Shown here one piece after another: positions 7,402 through 13,746 of a stretch of 14,678 bases of DNA. Made by a program: the position numbers and the translations under genes. Every line of letters begins with the position of its first letter. The stretch's first letter is position 1. Origin of the DNA: Solirubrobacteraceae bacterium (GTDB taxonomy: Bacteria > Actinomycetota > Thermoleophilia > Solirubrobacterales > Solirubrobacteraceae); assembly GCA_030151725.1 (NCBI GenBank), contig JASLDD010000225.1, forward strand, positions 1-14,678, in the 5' to 3' direction. The notes under the pieces are model-generated. The model searched no databases and was not told the origin of the DNA. It saw only the letters and a program-made list of their open reading frames with translations.

Positions 7402-8466
7402 GTGAGGATCCTCACCGTTGTCGGCAACCGCCCGCAGTTCATCAAGGCGGCCGCCGTGTCGGCGCCCCTGCGCGAGCGCCACCAGGAGATCCTGGTGCAC
7501 ACCGGCCAGCACTACGACGACTCGCTCTCAAGCGTGTTCTTCGCCGAGCTTGGCCTCGCCCGCCCCGAGCGCGAGCTTGGGATCGGCGGCGGGAGCCCCA
7601 CATCGCAGACCTCTCGTATGCTCGCCGCGCTCGAGCCCGTGCTGGAGGACGTCAATCCCGACGCAACGCTCGTATACGGCGACACCAACTCAACGCTCGC
7701 CGGCGCTCTGGCCGCCGCGCAGGCGGCCGTGCCCGTGATCCACGTGGAGGCAGGCATGCGCTCGTTCGACAGGCGCATGCCCGAGGAGCTCAACCGCGTG
7801 CTCTGCGATCACATCGCCGCCCTGCTGCTTTGCTCCTCTCAGGGCGCCGCCGAGCAGCTGCGCGGCGAGTCCGTGGCCGGACACGTGGAGGTGGTTGGCG
7901 ACGTCATGGTCGATGTGGCCCTGCGCTGGCAGCCCGCCGCGCGCGCCAACGCCCAGGCGCCGAGCGCCTACGGCCTGACGCCCGGCGCCTATCTGTTGCT
8001 GACCGCCCACCGAGCCGGCAACGTCGACGATCAGGCACGACTGCGAGCGCTGGTCGAGCTGATCCGTGCGCTGCCCGACCCTGTGCTGTTTCCCGTACAC
8101 CCCCGTACCCGCGCGCGGCTACAGGAAGCCGGCCTGCTCGCCGAGCTGGAGGCAATGCCGAGCGTCACCCTGACCGAGCCCCTGGGCTACGTGGAGTTCA
8201 GCGCGCTCGTTTGCCAGGCCCGAGCCGTGCTCACCGACTCTGGCGGCGTCCAGAAGGAGGCGTACCTTGCGGGGGTGCCCTGCATCACGCTGCGCGCCAA
8301 CACCGAGTGGGTGGAGACGGTCCAAGCCGGCTGGAACACGCTCGTGGACCTCGACTCCAACACCGCCCTGGAGGCCCTGAGAAGAGAGCCGCCCAGCGAT
8401 CGACCGGAGCTCTACGGCGACGGTCACGCAGCCGAGCGCTGCGTGCAGGCGATCGGCGCGCTGTGA
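7402..8466 (+). CDS. Non-hydrolysing UDP-N-acetylglucosamine 2-epimerase family, WbpI/WecB-like
   Basis: A 354-residue C2-epimerase of the GT-B fold that interconverts UDP-GlcNAc-type and UDP-ManNAc-type sugars. Seen in order: GNRPQFIK (N-terminus), HTGQHYDDSLSSVFFAELGL, VYGDTNSTLAGALAAA, HVEAGMRSFDRRMPEELNRV, VVGDVMVDVAL, LLLTAHRAGNVDD, HPRTR, TEPLGYVEF, LTDSGGVQKEAYLAGVPCITLR and NTEWVETVQAGWNTLVD. The NTEWVETV ending and VYGDTNSTLAGALAA resemble the WbpI side of the family (UDP-2,3-diacetamido-glucuronate 2-epimerase), not the NTERPE of WecB/MnaA. Pairing with an oxidoreductase supports the same reading, but substrate cannot be fixed from sequence. Oddity: the usual HRxEN motif reads HRAGN, with Glu replaced by Gly. 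The GTG start at 7402 preserves the conserved VRILTVVGNRPQF and lacks a strong ribosome-binding site. Its stop overlaps the next start (GTGA). Confidence 0.9.
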   Translation: MRILTVVGNRPQFIKAAAVSAPLRERHQEILVHTGQHYDDSLSSVFFAELGLARPERELGIGGGSPTSQTSRMLAALEPVLEDVNPDATLVYGDTNSTLAGALAAAQAAVPVIHVEAGMRSFDRRMPEELNRVLCDHIAALLLCSSQGAAEQLRGESVAGHVEVVGDVMVDVALRWQPAARANAQAPSAYGLTPGAYLLLTAHRAGNVDDQARLRALVELIRALPDPVLFPVHPRTRARLQEAGLLAELEAMPSVTLTEPLGYVEFSALVCQARAVLTDSGGVQKEAYLAGVPCITLRANTEWVETVQAGWNTLVDLDSNTALEALRREPPSDRPELYGDGHAAERCVQAIGAL

Positions 8467-9458
8467 GCGAGGACAGCGTTGAGAACGTCCGCGTGGGCGT
8501 GGTTGGCCTGGGCTACTGGGGGCCCAACCTGGCTCGCAACCTGGCCGCCATACCCGGCTGCGAGCTGGCTTGGCTGTGCGATGCATCGCCTGACGCACGC
8601 GCCAAGCTCGAGCCCTCCTTCCCCGCCGCCCGCTCCACCGACTCCCTCGACGATCTGCTCGCTGACGACACGCTCGACGCTGTCGTCCTGGCCACGCCCG
8701 TGCCCACCCACGCCGAGCTCGCAATCGCCGTCGCCCAAGCCGGCAAGCACTGCTTCGTCGAGAAGCCGCTGGCCACGAACGCCGCCGACGCGCAGCGCGC
8801 CGTGGATGCTGCCGCCCAGGCGGGCAAGGTGCTGATGGTGGGCCACCTGCTGGAGTACCACCCGGCTGTGAGGAAGTTGAAGGAGCTGATCGACGGCGAG
8901 GAGCTCGGCAACCTCTTCTACATATACGGCAACCGCCTGAACCTGGGCAAGCTGCGCGCCGATGAGAACGCGCTGTGGAGCCTCGGCGCGCACGACGTCT
9001 CGGTGGCGCTGCACCTGATCGGAGAAGAGCCCGTCGAGTGCCTCGCCCACGGCGCTTCCTATGTGCGCGAGGGCGTCCAGGACGTGGTCTTCTGCTACCT
9101 GCGCTTCCCCTCGGGGATCGTGGCCCATCTGCACCTCTCGTGGCTCGACCCACACAAGGAGCGCCGCATCACCGTCGTCGGCGCGCGGCGCATGGCCACC
9201 TTCGACGACATGCTGATCGAGGGCAAGCTCACCATCTACGACAAGGGCTTCGACGAGGACACTCGCTCGTGGGGCGAGTACATCGCCCGCTCCGGCGACA
9301 CCTTCTCCCCGCGCATCCCCAACCTCGAGCCTCTGCGCATCGAGTGCGAGCATTTCGTGCACTGCATCCGCACCGGCGAGACCCCGCGCTCCGATGGCAA
9401 CAGCGGGCTGAGGGTGGTGCGCGTGCTGGAGCAGCTTCAGCAGACCCTCGACCGCTGA
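8463..9458 (+). CDS. Gfo/Idh/MocA family NAD(P)-dependent sugar oxidoreductase
   Basis: A 331-residue oxidoreductase with an N-terminal Rossmann fold (VRVGVVGLGYWGPNLARNLA, residues about 8-27), the EKPLATNAADAQ motif with the family lysine, GHLLEYHPAVRKLKEL, and a C-terminal alpha/beta domain. The latter includes GNRLNLGKLRADENALWSLG, then AHDVSVALHLIGEEP; its histidine matches the conserved active-site region. This version, with LGYWGPNL and the asparagine-rich loop, occurs in surface polysaccharide clusters near WbpB/WlbA-type UDP-sugar 3-dehydrogenases. The GTG at 8463 overlaps the epimerase stop by 4 nt (GTGA), so the two are translationally coupled and probably act on one nucleotide sugar. 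A route toward a 3-amino or uronic aminosugar is possible, but the aminotransferase and acetyltransferase it would need are not in the window. Confidence 0.9.
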   Translation: MSEDSVENVRVGVVGLGYWGPNLARNLAAIPGCELAWLCDASPDARAKLEPSFPAARSTDSLDDLLADDTLDAVVLATPVPTHAELAIAVAQAGKHCFVEKPLATNAADAQRAVDAAAQAGKVLMVGHLLEYHPAVRKLKELIDGEELGNLFYIYGNRLNLGKLRADENALWSLGAHDVSVALHLIGEEPVECLAHGASYVREGVQDVVFCYLRFPSGIVAHLHLSWLDPHKERRITVVGARRMATFDDMLIEGKLTIYDKGFDEDTRSWGEYIARSGDTFSPRIPNLEPLRIECEHFVHCIRTGETPRSDGNSGLRVVRVLEQLQQTLDR

Positions 9459-9525
9459 GCGACCCGTCCCCCGAGATTCCCCGGCTGCTGTGAAAGAAAC
9501 CACACGATCCGCCGTTGATAGGGCA

Positions 9526-10362
9526 ATGCCAAGAACTGAGACGCACACTCCCACCAGCCCAAGGCGCCGCCTATCGCTGCCACTAGCGATCGCCGCGACC
9601 ATCCTTCTGCTTGCCGTCAGCGCCGCCACGGCCGCCGCGGCTACCAACATCGAAGGCGTCTGGTCCTTCAACGGCGGCGAGATCGCCGTCCAGCCTGAAG
9701 GCAATGGGAAGTTCGAGGGCATCGTCGTCGCCCCGACCAAGTTCGCCACCTGCACGCACCCCGTCGAAGAGAAGATCTGGACGGGGATGACGGCGCAGTC
9801 GGACGGTTCCTACTGGGGCTTTCACCAGTGGTATTTCGAAAGCATTCCCTGCACGAAGAACCCGACCCTCGGCGCCACCGCCTGGCGCGTCGTCGAAGAA
9901 GCCAACGGCTCGCGCTACCTGCAGGTCTGCCTCAGCGAACCGGGCAAGCCGCAACCCACCATTCCGCCCGGCAGCCCCGGTGTCGGCGCCACCTACGGCT
10001 GTGTCGCCTCCGCGCTGACCGCGCCCTTGGCAGGCTCGGGAGTCGGCACTTTCAAACAGGTCGTCTCGCTGCCCAACAGCAGGAAGTGCCTGAGCGCGCG
10101 GAAGTTCCTGATCCACATCCGTGACGCCAAGTACGACCCCTTCAAGAGCGTCGTCGTAACGCTCAGAGGACACAAACTGGCGGTTGTCCACCGTGGCAGC
10201 ACCTACATCGCGACGGTCAACCTCCGGGGTCTGCCACGCGGCGCCTTCACGGTCAAGATCAAGGGCACGACCGTGCGCGGCAACGTCGTCTCGGGCAGCC
10301 GCAGGTATCACACGTGCGCTAAGAAAAAAGCGCCCAAGAAGACAAAGTCCAAAAAGCACTGA
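9526..10362 (+). CDS. Exported protein of unknown function with C-terminal 'YHTC' module
   Basis: I do not recognise a function. From the ATG at 9526 the protein has 278 residues. It has a basic start (PRTETHTPTSPRRRLS), a hydrophobic helix (LPLAIAATILLLAVSAATA) and an Ala-rich signal-peptidase site near residue 40. The N-terminal half starts IEGVWSFNGGEIAVQPEGNGKF and has several cysteines (TCTHP, IPCTKNP, QVCLSE, YGCVAS) that could pair after export; it looks like a beta-rich lipocalin-like or 'GVW' domain. The last ~100 residues form a small beta domain, LPNSRKCLSARKF ... VTLRGHKLAVV ... LRGLPRGAFTVKIKGTTV ... RRYHTC, ending in a Lys-rich tail (KKKAPKKTKSKKH). Such modules seem frequent in Solirubrobacterales secreted proteins. 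An upstream GTG at 9490 would add 12 residues; I prefer ATG 9526 because AGGG precedes it and the n-region is more normal. It is probably transcribed apart from the genes either side. Confidence 0.75.
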   Translation: MPRTETHTPTSPRRRLSLPLAIAATILLLAVSAATAAAATNIEGVWSFNGGEIAVQPEGNGKFEGIVVAPTKFATCTHPVEEKIWTGMTAQSDGSYWGFHQWYFESIPCTKNPTLGATAWRVVEEANGSRYLQVCLSEPGKPQPTIPPGSPGVGATYGCVASALTAPLAGSGVGTFKQVVSLPNSRKCLSARKFLIHIRDAKYDPFKSVVVTLRGHKLAVVHRGSTYIATVNLRGLPRGAFTVKIKGTTVRGNVVSGSRRYHTCAKKKAPKKTKSKKH

Positions 10363-10429
10363 CACCGTCAGGCGGCTCGGTCGCTGAGCTCCGGGCCTGC
10401 AAGATCAAGGGCCTGTGCTCCCATCGGGT

Positions 10430-10435
10430 TAACCT
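10430..10435 (+). promoter_or_regulatory. Candidate -10 element for the kinase/PqqD/B2 operon
   Basis: TAACCT fits TANNNT and lies 12 to 7 nt before the ATG at 10442, so the operon may begin with a leaderless message, like the candidate before 2036. No Shine-Dalgarno is present. The same 79-bp gap carries a 7-bp direct repeat GGGCCTG at 10393-10399 and 10409-10415 (16 bp apart, about one and a half helical turns), which could be an operator but may be chance at this GC content. Confidence 0.3.
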
Positions 10436-10441
10436 TCAGCA

Positions 10442-11401
10442 ATGGCAACGCACTACGCCGCCTACGGCCTGAACTTGGCCTGCTCGTTCCCGCTTCCAGG
10501 GATGCAGGCCACCGGGTCGCCGGACGGTGAGCTTCCAACGCTGACCCTCGACTTGCAGAACCCCGCCGAGCTCGACCGCGACTGGAGCGGCGCCGACGGT
10601 CCACCCCAGTGGCGCGGACGCCTCGGCGATGGCCTCGACCTGACCATCGAGCACGGCTCAGCCGGCGATCTGCTGTTCGCCTACGGCGAGCGTGCCCGGT
10701 TTCGTCTGTCCGACGACATGAGACGCCTCGACTGTGCCCCCGAGCAACCCGGACTGGACTGGCAGCGGGCGCTCATCAGCAAGGTGCTTCCCGCGATCAG
10801 CGTCATGCGTGGATATGAGGCCCTGCACGCCGCCGCCGTCGCCTCACCCGAGGGCGTCGTGGCGATCATGGCGCCCAGCGGATCCGGCAAGTCGACGCTC
10901 GCCATCGAGCTGCTGGGACGCGGTTGGCCGCTGTTCGCCGACGACGTGCTGGTCCTGGAGGACGACGCAGGCACCATTCGCGCCCACCCCGGCACACCAC
11001 ACATGAACCTGGCTGAGCACTCTCCGAGCACGACGACCGATCCGAAGTCCCTGGGTGACACCCTGGGGATGCTCGCCGGCGAGCGCTGGCTGGCGGCCGC
11101 CAATACCAGCACCTGCACGCGACCCGTACGCATGCTGTGCCTGCTCGAGCGCGCAGACGGCCTGGCAAGCGAGACGCGCTCGCTCGGCTTGAACCCGCTG
11201 CCGCTCGCGCCCTACATGCTGGGCCTGCAAAGCAACGCCCAGCGCCAGCGGGACCGCTTCACCCTCTACGCCGACATGATCGAGTCGACGCCCCTCGTGC
11301 GCATGACCGCCGATCTGCGCCAGGCGCCACAGCAGCTGGCCGACCTGCTCGAAGACGCGCTCGCCTCGCACCCGCAGCCGACCGCAAGCGTGGCCGGCTG
11401 A
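10442..11401 (+). CDS. HprK-related kinase 1 (RiPP-cluster type)
   Basis: A 319-residue P-loop protein related to the catalytic domain of HPr kinase/phosphorylase. It lacks the long HPr-kinase N-terminal domain and starts with the YAAYGLNLACSFPLPGM segment typical of the RiPP-associated branch. Seen: H129 in ALHAAAV (matching the HG motif ahead of the P-loop), Walker A A144-PSGSGKST-152, the RGW turn and the catalytic-type aspartates D167-D168 in LFADDVLVLED. The RGLGI signature of true HprK is absent, and no ptsH or PTS gene is near. Relatives such as ThcoK and the paeninodin-cluster kinase phosphorylate the C-terminal Ser of lasso precursors; other HprK-related kinases occur with PqqD-like partners and have no assigned substrate. 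This gene opens an operon: its TGA shares one base with the ATG of the ABC ATPase (11401). Kinase-family membership is confident; its substrate is unknown. Confidence 0.85.
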   Translation: MATHYAAYGLNLACSFPLPGMQATGSPDGELPTLTLDLQNPAELDRDWSGADGPPQWRGRLGDGLDLTIEHGSAGDLLFAYGERARFRLSDDMRRLDCAPEQPGLDWQRALISKVLPAISVMRGYEALHAAAVASPEGVVAIMAPSGSGKSTLAIELLGRGWPLFADDVLVLEDDAGTIRAHPGTPHMNLAEHSPSTTTDPKSLGDTLGMLAGERWLAAANTSTCTRPVRMLCLLERADGLASETRSLGLNPLPLAPYMLGLQSNAQRQRDRFTLYADMIESTPLVRMTADLRQAPQQLADLLEDALASHPQPTASVAG

Positions 11402-12132
11402 TGGCACGCTCGCTGCAGGCCACCAATACTGCAACCCCTCGAGCAGATGGGCTCGAGCTGCTTGGCACCGACGAGGCGACGGCGCTGAGGCTGAGCGCAG
11501 TCAGCAAGCGCTGGCGCAAGGACCTGCCACTGGTGCTCGATGGGCTGGACCTCGCGCTCGAGTCGGGAACCACCACATGGGTCGGCGGGCGCAACGGCAT
11601 CGGCAAGACCACCATGCTGCGCATAGCCGCCGGCTTGATTGAGCCCGACAGCGGTCGCGCGGAGGTCTGGGGTGTCTCGCCCAAGGAGAATCGGGCTCGC
11701 TACCAGCAGCTCGTCTCGTTTCTCCCGGCCGGCGATCGCGGCCTCTATGCACGCCTCACCGTGCGCCGCCAGCTCGAGTTCTGGGCTCGCATCGCAATGG
11801 TTCCTCGCGAGCGCTTCCGCGATGCCGTGGAGGGGGCGATCGAGACGTTCGAGCTCGCCGAGCTCGCCGACCGCCGCGTCGACCGCATGTCGATGGGCCA
11901 GCGCCAGCGACTGCGCATCGCCATGACCTTCCTACCGCAACCCGAAGTCGTGCTCCTGGACGAGCCGCTGACGAGCCTCGATGCCGAGGCAGGGGAGCTC
12001 TTGCAGAAGGCCATCGCCGAGCTGCTGCGGCGCGACGGAGCGGTGCTGTGGTGCTCTCCCAGCGGAGAACACCTCGACCTGACCTTCGACGCACACTGGA
12101 TGCTCGAACGCGGACGCCTGGTCGCCGCATGA
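11401..12132 (+). CDS. ABC transporter ATP-binding subunit
   Basis: A 243-residue nucleotide-binding subunit that would power the permease encoded next. Seen: Walker A G63-RNGIGKTT-71, a Q-loop region near LVSFLPAGDRGLY, an ABC signature reading MSMGQRQR (163-170) in place of LSGGQ, Walker B VVLLDEP (183-189) and D-loop SLD (192-194). The switch region reads VLWCSPSGEHLD (215-226): Pro220 occupies the position where His is expected, and the nearest His is four residues on (H224). Either the histidine is displaced or ATP turnover is atypical. The first ~30 residues (ATNTATPRADGLELLGTDE) are an unconserved leader. The ATG at 11401 overlaps the kinase stop by one base and its TGA overlaps the permease ATG by four (ATGA), so all three are coupled. 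The cargo is unknown; from context it may be a modified peptide or a glycan. Confidence 0.9.
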   Translation: MARSLQATNTATPRADGLELLGTDEATALRLSAVSKRWRKDLPLVLDGLDLALESGTTTWVGGRNGIGKTTMLRIAAGLIEPDSGRAEVWGVSPKENRARYQQLVSFLPAGDRGLYARLTVRRQLEFWARIAMVPRERFRDAVEGAIETFELAELADRRVDRMSMGQRQRLRIAMTFLPQPEVVLLDEPLTSLDAEAGELLQKAIAELLRRDGAVLWCSPSGEHLDLTFDAHWMLERGRLVAA

Positions 12133-12935
12133 GCGATCCCATCGCCAGCGGTCGTGCCTTTTTGGCCGTAATGCGGCGCGACCTGCACGTCTACATGTCC
12201 TATCGCACGCGCATGGTGAGCCAGGTGCTGACCGCGCTCTTCAGCCTCACCCTCTTCTACTACGTCTCTCGACTCGTCCACGTCAACGGCCTGGCCCCCA
12301 AGGCCTACTTCGGCTTCGTGGTCGTGGGCATCTCGCTCATCAGCGTCCTCTACTCGTGCTTCTCAATTCCCGAACTGGTGCGCCAGGAGTTGATCGCGGG
12401 CACCTTCGATCGCCTGCTGCTCTCACCCTTCGGCGCCATCCGTAGCGTGCTTGCGATGACGCTGTTCCCGATGGTCTACTCGTTCGTGCTCGCCGCCATC
12501 ACCCTTGGGCTCGGCTGCGTGGTGTTCGGCCTGCACCTGCACTGGTCGACTGTGCCTGTCGCAATTCCCGTGATGCTGCTCGTGCTGCTGGCTTTTCTAC
12601 CCTTTGGCGTGCTCTTCGCATCGCTCACCGTGGTGGTCAAGCAGGGCAACGTGGGGGTGAGCTGGGTCGTCGCGCTGCTGTCGATCGTCGGCGGGCTCTA
12701 CTTCCCGGTCTCGCTACTCCCGGGCTGGCTGCAGACGGTCGCAAAGCTTCAGCCCTTCACAGCCGCAACCGATCTGCTGCGCCACCTGCTCGTCAACAGT
12801 TCGCTCGGCGAGGCTCCCGGGTCGGCGCTGCTGAAGCTCATCGGTTTCGCCGCCGTGCTCCTGCCCTTGTCCATCTACGTACTCGGCCTCTCCATCCGCT
12901 TCGGTCAACGCCGCGGAACCATCATCGAGTACTGA
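12129..12935 (+). CDS. ABC-2 type transporter permease
   Basis: A 268-residue integral membrane protein with about six hydrophobic segments (roughly 30-48, 58-80, 105-135, 142-170, 176-198 and 236-257). It has the ABC-2 layout of a cytoplasmic N-terminal helix (RAFLAVMRRDLHVYMSYRTRM), the loop ELIAGTFDRLLLSPFGAIRS between segments 2 and 3, and the GGLYFPVSLLPGWLQ re-entrant motif before the last helix. ABC-2 permeases export polysaccharides, lipids, drugs and peptides, so the family does not name the cargo. It overlaps the ATPase gene by four bases. In classical lasso clusters the exporter (D protein) is a single fused TM-ATPase; this split pair would be a different solution if the cargo is a lasso-like peptide. 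Confidence 0.9.
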   Translation: MSDPIASGRAFLAVMRRDLHVYMSYRTRMVSQVLTALFSLTLFYYVSRLVHVNGLAPKAYFGFVVVGISLISVLYSCFSIPELVRQELIAGTFDRLLLSPFGAIRSVLAMTLFPMVYSFVLAAITLGLGCVVFGLHLHWSTVPVAIPVMLLVLLAFLPFGVLFASLTVVVKQGNVGVSWVVALLSIVGGLYFPVSLLPGWLQTVAKLQPFTAATDLLRHLLVNSSLGEAPGSALLKLIGFAAVLLPLSIYVLGLSIRFGQRRGTIIEY

Positions 12936-12954
12936 CAGCAGGGAAGATTGACTT

Positions 12955-13272
12955 ATGATCCCTCGAACCGTGCCCGACGTCCCCTCGCTCTTGACAGCCA
13001 ACGTCAAGGTGCCCCAGCACGTCGTCTATCGCAGCTTCCCCTCCGAGACGGTGGTGCTGAATCTCAATACCGGCAAGTACCACGGGCTCAACGCAACCGC
13101 GGGACAGATGCTGGAGGCACTCGAGCGCGCCGACTCCCTGCGCGACGCCGCCGCCGAGCTCGCCGCAGGCTACGGCCAGCCCCAGGATGTCATCGAGGGC
13201 GACCTCTGTGCGTTGTGCGCGTCGCTGCTCGAGCGAGGGCTAATAGAGACCGATGGCAGTCCCCAGCCCTGA
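12955..13272 (+). CDS. PqqD-like peptide-recognition protein (lasso B1-type RRE)
   Basis: A 105-residue protein of the PqqD family, the stand-alone RiPP recognition element that binds a precursor's leader peptide. The core follows the family pattern: VVYRSFPSETVVLNLNTGKY (strands), HGLNATAGQMLEALERADSL, a helix DAAAELAAGYG, then VIEGDLCALCASLLERGLIE with the closing helix and Gly. Length and position just before the B2-type protease match lasso B1. It carries two cysteines close together (DLCALC) that are not a family requirement. AGGGA at 12940-12944 precedes the ATG by 10 nt, the only real ribosome-binding site in the operon; the 19-bp gap from the permease stop is the operon's largest. The gene overlaps the next one by 20 bp. 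Whether the leader it binds belongs to a lasso precursor or another peptide cannot be decided in this window. Confidence 0.85.
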   Translation: MIPRTVPDVPSLLTANVKVPQHVVYRSFPSETVVLNLNTGKYHGLNATAGQMLEALERADSLRDAAAELAAGYGQPQDVIEGDLCALCASLLERGLIETDGSPQP

Positions 13273-13729
13273 GCCGCACCCCGTCGCAACGCCCGCCATC
13301 GTGGCCACCCACGGATCCCACCGTGCGCAGCCCCTGAGCCACACCGCCCGCGTGCGTCTCGCCGTGGAGATCATTGCGGCATATGCGCAGGCTCGGCGTG
13401 CTCTGCGCCGCGCGCCCATCGCCGCCGTCGTGGCCGGCCTGCGCGCGCAGTCCCCGCCCGCGACCCCGGCGACCCCCGGCTCTCTCGACGAGGCTTTGCG
13501 TCTGGGCCGGGCGGTCACCCGCCTGCTCTCACACGTTCCCGGCGACACCCGCTGCCTGGCTCGATCGCTCGTGCTGACGCGACTGCTCGCCCGGCGCGGT
13601 ATCCAGGCCAAGCTCGTGATCGGCGCCCGCGCCAAACCGGAGTTCCTTGCGCACGCTTGGGTCGAGCACGCCGGCGATCCCGTCCTCGACCCCGGCGACG
13701 ACTCCTTCGGGCGACTCGTCGAGCTTTAG
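13253..13729 (+). CDS. Lasso-peptide B2-type transglutaminase-like protease
   Basis: A 158-residue protein of the lasso peptide biosynthesis B2 family (transglutaminase-like fold), which cleaves the leader peptide after PqqD-type B1 delivers it. Seen: a helical N-terminal part (LSHTARVRLAVEIIAAY), a Pro/Ala/Thr linker (SPPATPATPG) and the catalytic domain with TRCLARSLVLTRLLARRG, ARAKPEFLAHAWVEH and DPVLDPG. The expected Cys-His-Asp triad is C101, H134 and D146. The ATG at 13253 lies inside the 3' end of the PqqD-like gene (20-bp overlap), which fixes the start and ties their translation together; kinase 2 follows immediately. In this family the substrate is normally a Thr-containing leader of a 40-60 residue precursor. 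I find no such precursor in the window. Family membership is firm; a lasso product is an inference. Confidence 0.87.
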   Translation: MAVPSPEPHPVATPAIVATHGSHRAQPLSHTARVRLAVEIIAAYAQARRALRRAPIAAVVAGLRAQSPPATPATPGSLDEALRLGRAVTRLLSHVPGDTRCLARSLVLTRLLARRGIQAKLVIGARAKPEFLAHAWVEHAGDPVLDPGDDSFGRLVEL

Positions 13730-13746
13730 TGGATCACGCGGCGGGC

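Noticed and set aside
7196..7405. 69-codon ORF filling the gap before the epimerase gene, considered as a small protein or RiPP precursor
   Set aside because: It overlaps real genes at both ends, has no ribosome-binding site, no leader-like YxxP motif and no plausible core; its composition is that of random GC-rich DNA.
10359..10371. CTGAC-acc-GTCAG inverted repeat over the stop of the exported protein gene
   Set aside because: Too short and without a T-run; not convincing as a terminator.
10363..10441. Search for a hidden lasso precursor in the 79-bp gap before kinase 1, both strands
   Set aside because: Only an 18-codon minus-strand fragment is present; it lacks leader motifs and a core with an acidic residue at ring position 7-9.
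10442..11401. Annotating kinase 1 as genuine HPr kinase (hprK) of the PTS
   Set aside because: No HPr N-terminal domain, no RGLGI signature and no PTS genes nearby; the neighbourhood is RiPP-like.
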